64,000 nt of DNA, taken from assembly GCA_019095985.1 (NCBI GenBank), contig CM032666.1:55082597-55146596 (forward strand), given 5' to 3'. The notes under the pieces are model-generated. The model saw only the letters and a program-made list of their open reading frames with translations, had not been told where the DNA came from and made no database searches. Shown piece by piece: positions 39,501 to 51,500 of this stretch. The position numbers and the translations under genes are program-made. The stretch's first letter is position 1, and each line of letters starts with the position of its first letter. This DNA comes from Streblospio benedicti. Taxonomy: Eukaryota > Annelida > Polychaeta > Spionida > Spionidae.

Positions 39501-42500
39501 TTTAAATAAAAGTGACAAAGTGCAATATTCAATTAAAAAAAATTATTCATATTATAGCGCGTCAATATTTTGTGCCACACCGAATATACGGGTATTACAC
39601 ATGAGCGAAACAACCATCAGGACCGGGTGGAATTTTATTCTTTAGAAAAACAGAAAAGAAAATGAACACAAAATTAAAACACTTTACAACCAAGCATGTA
39701 AAATCAAACCATATTCAAACAAAACCAAGCAACAAAAACTGTCAAACTATTTCGAGCCATGAAAATGTACCTGTTCCGCTTTCCTGAGAAAAACAAGTCC
39801 ATGAAATCAATTTTTTTTTCAATAGTTTCTAATAGATCATCAGATGAATATACGCACACAGTTTATATTTCTAAACGAAATAACACAAGCATTATTGGAA
39901 GGAACGGGTACATTATCATTGTGACCCGTAAAAACATGTATGATTTTTTATTCATCGTGGGCCCACATTTATAACGGACTTAGTTGTTTCTTCCAAGCGT
40001 TTCGGTTACCTACCAAAGCTCCATGATCTGTCTTTTTCATGTTCCTCCTCATCTTTAGAAGATAATAATTTTGAGACAAATTAAACAATGATTCTTAAAA
40101 AAAAATTAAAAAATACATCCAAGTTTTTCATCGACAAAAAAGTGAAAAATAAGATTTATAATTCAGCACACATTTCCATAACCGACATCTTTTTCTGAGG
40201 TCTATTCCCTATTCCAAAATAAAAACCAGATTTATATCAAGGGTGGCTTCCAACACTGGTGAATTTCTTTCTTCATTAAATATCTTGTAATATTTCTGTG
40301 CCATGAATTTTGCAGTCTCTGACGTTTGAGAGACATTTATGATGTTTTCCTCACTAAACGTGCATTTACAAAAAATATTTTGCATCACATCTTTTAGTGG
40401 TAGAATGTTTTATTCACTAGAATCATAGGCAGATCCAGGGTATGGGGGGGGGGATGCAGGTGGCGTAAACCCCCACCTTTTCCCACCAAAATACCATATT
40501 TACATAAACATTTGGCATGTCTGTCATCCATCGTGCGTAACAAAACCATGAATAAGAGCGTTCCCTTTTTCTAAAAACCTGGATCTGTCAGCGAGAATAT
40601 TACAGAATTTCAAATGAAATATGTTAGCGATTCAGCAACAAACAAAACAAACTTTGATTACACATGCTCGTGGAAACCTCCAAAATACCATATTTTCACG
40701 ATATGTGCTGTGTTCTATTTACACTTCAAAATTTCGAGAAATATTACGTTGAAAAAAAAGTATCTTCACCATACAAAGGCGTGTTATCTACGCCAAAGAA
40801 AAGGCAATATCCATTCTTCATAAATTCTCCAGAGTCTAGTTGAAACGACATATTGAAAAAATTATTAATATTACAAACATCGATAAAAAAACATTTCAAA
40901 CAAAGAATTACATATTTATCAATTATTTTTTTAAGATAGATTTTTGTAAAACTTTCAAAAACTCAATCTCAATTTCCAAACCCTCAAATGATCACACTTC
41001 AGTGGTTGATTAAAACATAATGAGAGTGCCTGCATTTTAAAAGCTGTTCTTGTCAACCTAAAACATTCGTCATGCAACACATTTACGTTACAGGAAATAA
41101 ACTCACATGCTGGATGCTGCTTTACCCCAAGTCTACTTCATACGCGAAATTGAATGTTGATGGCTTACTTTAAACTCTGTGACTTGATGTTGGCAATTTA
41201 ATTGTGAATACTTTATCAATGGACGTTATTAGGTGACCTACATCTGCATTTCGTCCCACCAATGAAGTAGGTCATCTTGTTTTCCATGAGATCAATATGT
41301 CATGGAATTTGGAACTTCAAATCACGATATTTAAAGTAAGTGCTTATGTTTCTTAATGTTCACGTATGAATATTTCAACTGATATTAAGTCTTTATAAAG
41401 AAAACGTGGAATGTGATGCAGCATTTGTGGTAGTACTGTAAAATCGGGAGTTAAAAAATGCGTTGACATGAGTGACATGCACACTGCGTTCACAAACCAA
41501 CCTCTATCATTGTCGCCGGTCCAACCTGGGACCATAACGGTAAATGGGAAAAAAGACTTTACATTTAGAAATAGAATTATAAGATTCTTGCGATTCGGTA
41601 TGCAGCATTTGATTCTACTCTCTTTGTTCTATTTTTACTGTCTTATCTTCTAACCTGGTCTAAAGTGTTCTTAAAATGCAAAAATACCTGTTGGTCCATT
41701 TTTTTTAATTCTTTTTAGATGTTTCTACAGTACCCTTTCCAAAATAATAATAGTTCCAAAATAGAATTCATAGGTAAAATTTCTTTGAAAGATTTATACA
41801 TTCATCGTTTGCTATGAGTAAAGAAAGAGGAGAATACTGAAATCTTTCATACTTCGAAATGTGTCCGTAAAAACCAATAAAATATTGGCATTCTCTCTCA
41901 CACTTATTCATATTACTTTAATTTTTAACCAAACATTCTTGAAATGAACAATGAAAATAAAGGTCACGTATACAGACCACTTTTATACATAACATAATGA
42001 AGATCTAAAGGAAATAAAGTTATTTTGAGTAAGATATTCACCGAATGAGAACGATTCTTTGGGCTCCTCGCTGTATTTTTTCCTCCTCAGAATGTAGTCC
42101 ACGATTCTGCTTCTTTGTGCGTGGGAAAAGAAAAGCTCTTTTTTCTCGGGGATGGCAAACCTGAAATGACGATGTTTACATACAAGTATAAGAACAAAAC
42201 TACAATCAAGTAATAAAAAATCTAACAAGTGTGGCAACGCTTTTTCGTCTGCTTGACACATTTTCCTGTTTGTTTTTATTTTCTCAGCAATTCACGGTCG
42301 TGATGCCCATTTCACCTCTCATATTGTGCGACAATTCAAGAGTTGTTAAGTCGACACTGTTCTCATTGTATTACATGTATTACACTTCACAAAACAGAAT
42401 CTCGGAGCAATTTTCATCACATTAGCTTCATTATTCTACTGAGCTAATCACATTTAATTCATATTTCATCCAGACACCACTAGGGTCAGGATTCCCCACT

Positions 42501-45500
42501 CGTCCGCTCGTATTGACCAGTAAAAACTAGTGGAGGACGAGTGCTAATTTTTAGAAACTCGTCCTTTTAACGAGTAGCAATTCTGAATAATTTGCCATAC
42601 AGATATCAAAGATATTATAGAACAAGATGCCAAACTCCAGCAAGCCTTAGAGAAAATGTGTGCTGCAGCACAGCAGCGCCCCTAGTGGCCAGAGTTTTCA
42701 ATACAGTTTCCAAGCATATACTTGCAATGGTATATTCATTAATTTTACTGAAGAAAATCATTTTAATAGTGCTTAATGAAGTTGCTATTTTTTTTCCGAA
42801 ATTTAATACTCTATATTTTTTATATGTATAAATTAATCTGCTAGTTTAATGGGATGCATATTTTTAAGACTTTGAAAAAAACATTGCTCAATTTACATGT
42901 AATGACTATAGTGTACTGATTCATTGACATTAAACAGACTTTAAATATATCTAAGACAAAGAGTGAGAATAAAGATGATGATAACACATGCTAATACCAT
43001 ATAAACTGTATTAAATTTCGGAAAAAAATAGCAACTTCATTAAGCACTATTAAAATGATTTTCTTCAGTAAAATTAATGAATATACCATTGCAAGTCTAT
43101 GCTTGGAACTGTATTGAAAACTCTGGCCACCAGGGGTGCTGCTGTATTATTGATCACCATTGCAACTGTTGAGTTTGGCATCTTGTTCTCTAATATCTTT
43201 GTAGATATAGAGTTTGTGCAAGGAGGACGAGTACGTTTTTTGCAGGATGAGTAGATATTTGAGAGTTACTTGTCTTGCTGACAAGTAGCACTTTCCCAAC
43301 TAATGCTGCATATTGCAGCAAATACTCACAAGTACTCCTTGTCCCTCTCGAAGACGTGTGTGAACTTTTTGGGCATGGGCGGCACCTTGATGGGGTTCAG
43401 CTCAAACGGACTCATGAGCTTGGACGTGAAGTCGGTGAGTAACTCCCAGATGCTCGTCGTCTGGATCTCCTCGGGGACCTGCAGAAATAAAAAATGTACA
43501 TAATGCAAACACAAAAATGTAAATCTTTTTGTGTATTCATGCAATGATTTTGGGGAATGATATTCATCTTCAGGCACTAATGATGTGTATAAAGTGTCTA
43601 AAACTTTTTTCCTAGGAAGCAATAATTGAAAAAGTTATACACATGCAAAAAACTTTCCTGAAGGTTGATATGTTTGTTTAATTTCAAAAGCCTTCCAGTG
43701 TTGTTTTGGCAGAAAAAAAAAAAAAACAAAAATAGTATTGTACATAAAGTAACAAACACATTCCAAACTTAATACATAATTCATTGGAATGTCAAAAGCC
43801 TAGTTTTCTCAACTAGGTCAAACAATTCCTTACGTGCAGAAGTGCATCACTTCCCTCACATTCAGGATTTTAAAAAATCTTTCATTTATTGTTTGAAATG
43901 AATCTATTCTCATATTATTGTATAGCGGGCATCTTAAATGCAATGTTTTTCCTGATTGAGTGTTACCTCTTTGATGGGCATCCGCAGTTTCATGATCTCT
44001 GCGTAGCGAGACAAAACCTCCCACGGCGCGTGAACCTTCACATACTGCAGCTCTCGACCCTCCTACAACACAGTAATGTAGTGCAAAATGTGATACTGTA
44101 AATAATTGCATATACTCTTTCAGAACAGAGGGAATAGAGATATATTGTAAGGAAATTCTGGACACAGGCTTTGGAAAGTCGTGGAATCAAACTCACAATC
44201 TTCTGCACACACATATATGTACGAGCAGATAGATATATTGTTTATGTTTTTACGGTAATGTAGTTCAAAATGTGATTATATTTTAAAAAGTTCTTGGAGC
44301 TGCTCGTACCATATTATATTAAAACAGAACAAATTATGAAGCTCAAAAGGTAATAAAATTTATTGAAACAACAAATTTTCGCATCTTCAATGCTTTTTCA
44401 CTTGATAAAGCAATGAAGATGCAAAAATTTGTGATTTTAATAAATTTTAGTACCTTTTGGACTTCATAATTTGTTCTGTTTTAGCAAAATACTTGTAAAT
44501 ACTTGTATATCCGCCTCCATCTTTTCTATGGAAGTAAATTACATTGCTGTCTATGTATTTTTAATTCTGAAATAAAATTCTTATCTTATAGAAAGAAATA
44601 TTGTCATATCATTTAGCATGGAATCTCTTAGCATTTGGATTCAGAGAAGAAACAAGCTTATCAGATGCTTCTGCCAGTTATATTCAATGGCAAAGCAGGT
44701 AAAAAACAACCACTAGCGCACTTTGCCATTAAAACTTTCAACTTCTGATCATATTTTTTTAAGATATTTTGAGCTTTGCTACTTTGACCCTTCATAACAT
44801 TTCACCTGTTCAACTTCTATGAATCTCTGGTGACGTCATTCCGACTCACATTTTTCACTTATGTTGACATACGTGAATTCTCAATTTGATTATTGTTATT
44901 GTTACTGAGACTAAGATGACAAACCAGCAGTCTATCCTGTTGATTTTCTGCCTATAAGTCTACAGACAGATTGTAATCCATGAACTTAAACGTGCAACAC
45001 ATGGGGTGCATTATGGCATCTGGACAGTCATATCTCTAATATTATTTCACATCTACTTATTTATTTCATTTATTTATTTACATCAGACGAGTAGTTACAC
45101 TGTCCATATCTTAAAAACGAAACAAAAACAACATAGGATAAAAAGATAGAATAAAATAATATAGAATAAATTAATATAAGGATTAAAATAAGTAATTAGT
45201 AATTTAATATTTATTACTGTATTGTTGAATGACAATAGTTTGATCTTTTTTTAGCAACAACTTGAAAGGAGCCTAACAATAATTTCATTTTTTTTTAATA
45301 ATTTGGATTCACCAAAGTAAGTGATAATGTAAAATATTAGCGTTTAGTAGTATTTTTGCAGCATTTATGGAGACCGTTGCTTCGCTACACCAAATGCAAT
45401 CTAATTGTTGAAATATAGCATGTTTTACGCCAACTGTAGACTTGCCATATTGTTAGTTCTAACATTGCAAGGTGAAACTGAAATTTAGTAAATGCTATCG

Positions 45501-48500
45501 CTATCATTTAAACATTGCCTAACGAAATTAATACAACACAAACATAATTAGAAAGAACCTATCATTTAAATATTGATAAAAGAAGTTATGGGTACATCAT
45601 GTTTTATCTTCTCTCTCTCAAACACAAACCTGTTCATCATGTTCTATCTCCAGTCCTTCCTCTCAAACTTTTAAGTAGACATTTTGAGTATAACTTAATT
45701 TTAACCCAGTAAGGTGTATACATTTTTAATATGATAAAAGAATTGTGGTTGCAGGCTAAATGGAGGTGTTTAACTACTGTAATAAAGGTTTTTAAAGTGT
45801 CTTAATAGTGCTTTGAGAGTGTCCAGTATGCCATATTTGGCAGTATCTCTTTGTTGTAACAATAATTGAATTCACTGTTTTAATGTATGTACAAGGTCAT
45901 TTGACACTGAAATAAACAATTTCACTACTACTACTAAATAATCTCACCTGTGTATCGTGCTCTATCTCCAGTCCTTCCTCCACGAGGTTCCTCTCAAACA
46001 CGGTCCTGTTTTTCTCTTTGGCGGCCTCTTTCTCCGGGTCTTTTCCGGCCGCGTTGTACACGAGGATGTAATCCACACGGCGCAGACCGTCACAGAAAAA
46101 CAGCTTACGGCCCTGTGTACGGTGGTACGTGTTGTAGAGACAAGAATCTTGTGCTTCATCGATTTGACCTTGCTATTACTTATGTACTCAGAGTACTCAG
46201 AGAGGCCCTGTGATTATTAAGCATGGTTGTACGGTGGTGGATTGCTTAAACTGGAGGATGTAATTGAGCATATTGTCAAATTGATGAAGCACAGGATGAA
46301 GGATGTAATAGATTCTTTGCACAGTTCAAGAATAACAGCTTCCGGTCCTGTGAGGCAGTATGTATGATTGTACGGTGTTGTAGAATATCTAAGTGAGCAT
46401 ATGATCAAATTGATGAAGCACAGGATGTAGGATGGAATAGATTATTCGCAAATCCAAGAAAACCTGCTTCCGGCCCTGTAACAAAGTTTGTATAAGTGAT
46501 GATATAGTCCAAGCTCCGGAATCTCCTCACACAGGTGACAGATTGAATCCAGTGCGAGTTCTTGGCAGCTGAAATGTACACAAATCCCACTTTTAATATA
46601 TCTTTCTACACGCCAAATGTTGCTCTTTCATTATTTCATCACTTACGTTACACTTCTGAGACGTTTACCGAAAATGAAATAAAATGTCAAATGTCAATAA
46701 GAAAATTAAAGGGTTCAAACAGCAAAAAAAAAAAATTCTGCCCTTTTATTTATCGATGAAGATGAGAAATATTGTAGAGATGTATGCTGTAATGAGATTG
46801 GAAAAATCACAGTATTAGGCAGTTAATAGAAACTCTAGAAACAGAATTATGTACAATAACACATTAAAAAAAATGATACGTCAACAAATAATAGAAGATA
46901 AGCTTCCACAAATTACTAACACAACAATCAGCAGTAGCGAGCAGTGTTTTTCTTGTACGGATAATTTAGAAAAGAAAGCAAAACATTGTTTTCGTAAAAT
47001 GATTCCTACATAGCTAGATCAGACCATTGTTATAATACCACTAATTATCAGATAATTAGAGCCACATAGAGTTTTGTTAATTAACTAGGCAGTTTGGTCT
47101 GTTAAAACTCTGCCCTAAAATTATATATATACATTATGTTTTTCAATTATCGAGTTACTAAAACTGCTGAGTACTAAAGTCAAGCGTGAAAACATGAAAT
47201 TCTCAGCCATAACAGACTTTCACTCAGATCGTCACTAATGGGTTATGCACGGTTATTAGGTTAAAATATTAAATTGTATATAAAGCTGGTATTCATGCAT
47301 CTTTTAGGATTAAAAACAAAATGTAAGAATACAATGTATTTTTGTTAATCAAGATGTCGCCATTCACGCTTTATAATTCATACCGGATTACTGGTAACAC
47401 ATGTTGGTAGTCTCATAAAAAGTTATTGTTAAACAGATTATTCCACAAGACAGACCTAAACGCTGAAAAGCTGTTTCACATACCGGTATAAGGGTTATGA
47501 CGCATCCCGGGAGGTCGACCATTATCAAGGCAGGCACAGGGGGTTCATCCCTCACTTCCCACCAAAACATTTAAAATTCATAGGGTATTTCTGGCATATC
47601 CATTGAAAATTGTTTGTGTGAAAACTCTGGGATTAGTTACGCCTGTCCTGCTCCCTTTTTCCAAAACCTGGGTTTGCAAGTAGCGATTATACATTCATAT
47701 CAGCTTCTGTAGAAATTAGAAGGTTAACGCGTTAGTTGATCTGTTTGCTCAATGTGTATACCAAATCTATGACGTCTCCGGTGAATCGCGATATCCTGAG
47801 ACGCGAAATCACAGCTTTTGCAAGCAACGCGGGGTCTTCATCATTCTAAACAGTGGAGAGAGTAGAAAAAGTCGATTAATTCAATAAATAACCTGAGAGT
47901 TTGGTATAGTGAAACTCTCGCCATTCCCAAAGAAGAGTAAAAAATAAATGTCTTCTAATCTTAATTTGTTTGGATTTTTCATCATTCTAAAGATTGGAGA
48001 AAGTGGAAAAAATCAATTACCGTATATGACCATCCAAGTGCCCACCCTCGTGTAACAGCCCTCCTCTCTCTTTTTCTTAAATGTCCTTAAGAATTATGTA
48101 GTAACTGCACTCTCGTGTAATAGCCCAACCCACAGTTTGAGAAAATTTCAATTTAATGGCCCTGGGCGCTTGGATGGTCGTATATGGTAATTCAATGAAT
48201 AACTTCTGAGTTTCGTATAGTGAAACTTGTGCCATTCCCAGAGTAGGGTAAAAAATAAACGTCTTCTTATCTTAATTTGTTTGGACTCTATACTATTCCA
48301 CAGTTTGGTGTTTTGGCATGAAAATAATGAGAGAAAAAAGCATACTAAAATAGTAACATTTTCAAACTTCAGAATAATAATGTTGTAAAAGGTATAGACA
48401 AAATTGGGGTGGGATGGGAAAAGAAGAAAAAAAAGAGGAAAAACTTTATTACCTCAGCATAATCATTGACAGCATAAATACTGTTCCGACTTTGGTATAA

Positions 48501-51500
48501 TTTTGCCTGCTCAGGAGAGCACCAGGAAATACCCATTTTATAGTTATATCCAAAAGATCAAGCTAAATTTATCACTATCCAGATATATTCACAATACGCT
48601 ATGTAGTATACGGAACGTATTCACTTTAAGTCTTATATGCAGAATTTAAAAGAAAATACCCACACATCAGGCTAAAACATATCATCATAAACAAAGGAAA
48701 TCATGATATAAGAACAAATAGATCGTAAATGAAAATCATAGCTCAAGAACCATGATATAAATCTATGATGACAAACTAAATAACGCACATTAGAAATGAT
48801 GACCACAGATACTACATTTGGGGATAATTATATTATTATTACACTACACCAGGGGATAATTACATGTCAAAGACTTCTGTATTCCTGCGGATTAAGATTG
48901 AGCATAAAAGGTCAAGACACATTATAAATGATGACTGCAGATACGACAATTAGGGATAATTGTACGCCACAGACTCTGTGAAGGAGATTAACTATAAAAG
49001 GACGTTTTGGGGTCCGTACCTCCGGCGGCGATATCTCCATATTGCGGGTGAGTTCTAGATGGTTCTCGAGCGCTTTTTTCGCCTGCTTCCGTTTGTCATC
49101 TTCGAGCGGCCCGACTGAAACAATGAGAATTGCGTCTTAATCATTTTGTTTTACTCGATTTAGTATAATCATAGAATTTCTTTGTTATATAATGACCATA
49201 GAATAATATAGATGTTGATTTAAAATTGTTTTTTGCACACACACAAAAAAACATGCTTATTGAAAAAAACATGTTTATTGATTTTGTATATCAATCTAAA
49301 AATATTATTAAGTTTTTAAAGAAATGTGCACTACATGTACATTATCTTTAACTTAAATAGATAAAATATCATAGTTGTAGACTTGTTGAAGTAAATCTTC
49401 TTCAGACAAGTGTTTTTGAACTTCAGCAAATTATAAATGTCTTGTGCGAGAAACAGTAATAAAAAACGTAAATAAGAACAACAGGAATTAAATTGCTTAG
49501 ACTATTATTAACCTAAGGGGATTCTTTTACAGCTGATGCATGAAACCATGGTCCATTTCTACAATCACATGACATATTTTCTGTATATAAAAATTATATG
49601 CTTTTATATTGTCTTAACTGATTTTTACAACTTACAATAAAATCTTGAGCATCTTTAGGCCTGTTTTAAGCTGTATAAATGTAACCAATGGTCACTTTAG
49701 CCAGCAAATGATTAAAACAAAAATACCAATTGAAATATTGGTGATGCCAAGTACTGTTTCTATTGCACTTCACAATTAGATAATGAAAATTAAATAAGAT
49801 TTGCTAACAAATTGATTTGCAAATTTTATGATCAACTTCAAAATTTCAAATCAAGCGTAAATTTCGAAAGCGCCATGAAATAATTCGCAATTTAAAAAAA
49901 TCAACATTTTCAAAAAATAGCTTCACAGTAGTCACTTTCTACAGTATACAATACTTTGACACGACAACTTATTAACACACCCACCCTTTGTAAACAGATT
50001 CATTGGATTTTCTTTTATATAGATTGATTGATTATGAGGAAAATCCACTCAAACTAACTGTCTTAATATTTTCGGACATTTTCAATGTCCATCTTCTCAG
50101 ACTTAAAGTCTCTGAAGATTGACATGAAAATGTCCGAAAATATTAAGAAAACAAATTTGAATGGATTATTTACAAAATCAATCAGTCAATCCACACACAC
50201 CCTTATTCAGCTTCCGTTCGATGCAGTAATTAGACCAAGGGGAGCAGACCTAACCTTTTTATGATCAATTTCAAAATCTCAAATCTAGTGTGAATTTTGA
50301 AAAGTGCCATGAAATAAGTCGCAATTTAAAAACATGTACAAAAAATAACTTCACAGTAGACGCTTTCTACAGTATTCAATATTCTGACACGACAACTTCT
50401 CACCACACCCACCCTTATTCAGCTTCCGTTCGATGCAGTAACTAGAACACGGGCAGCAGACGTAACCGAAATCAAACGGGTTTTCCTCCTGCGCGTTTCC
50501 TCCCGGCTCGTTCTTGGACATGTCGAACAGATGCTCGGCAAAATCGCTGTCATCATCGTCGTTGTCCTCGAAAGCCTCCCAGTCCTTCCTCCGGGACAGC
50601 GAGTAATCCTTCGCTTTCTTCGAGCCACCATAACCCTCCTCGTCGTCGTCCTCCATCCCCGGCTCGTCATAAACGTGCTCAGCGGGCACAGAGATCTGTT
50701 TCTGTGGCAATGGAGCTGCATACCACAAATCGTCGTCGGCGACTTCGATCTGAACCTTCCGGTCGAATTCTCACTCACCAAATCCGGATTGAGCTCTTTG
50801 TAGTTCACCTCTTTGTGCTCAGCTGGCTTCAGAATGTTGGGGTCTTCCATGATGTAGGCCGGAGGTGGAGACTCGTGGTTCTGATCGTCCGGAATGAACA
50901 CCGGGTTGTGCTGCCCAACGTCTTTGTTGTCTTTTGCTGCTCGTTCCTGTTTCAAAGCTTCCAGCTGCTGGTTGTAACCCGTAGAGCTCACTGTGGACAC
51001 AGAACTGACAGAGTCGGTATCGTAGCAGTCAGTATCGCGGTCATACGAGAATGGAGCCTTCGTTTGGGAATCGCTTGCGTTTTCTCTGTCCGCTTCAGAA
51101 CCAGCATTTTGGTTTGCGACATTGGAGCCGTTCTTTTCTTCTGTTGCATCACTCTTTATGGTGTCTGGAGCTGCGGATCTTTCTAAAGTATCCTCCAAAT
51201 CGGATTCTGTCAAAATTCTATCCATATTTGCTTCACTGAATCTATCCTACTGTAATGAATATTTTACTTTATGAATATCAGCATCTCCTATTAATCACTT
51301 ATTATTCTTTATTTCCTTATTTTGTAACACATTACACATAAAGATAAGGCTGCAATAATACAGCGCTGTGCAATGTTTCTATGCAAACACCGGTTTCTAC
51401 GTCCTTATCACTTGTACTTGTACATCGACATCTTGCATCAATAACAAGTCAGCCTTTAGGTGACTGTTTTGTAATATATCATCCAACGACAATATTCATA

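Larger units (their letters stand above)
46481..49019. other. anoctamin intron between exons 3 and 4
   Basis: Contains one family 2 MITE, the 47835-48290 direct repeat and its MITE. Nothing coding. Confidence 0.7.

Noticed and set aside
50419-50750. C-terminal half of the 268-codon frame (Arg/Thr-rich)
   Set aside because: It is the wrong frame of exon 2; the other frame gives an acidic product that continues through the exon 3 junction.
50704-51186. 160-codon plus-strand frame opposite exon 2
   Set aside because: Shadow of the minus-strand coding exon; the product has no domain and no splice context.
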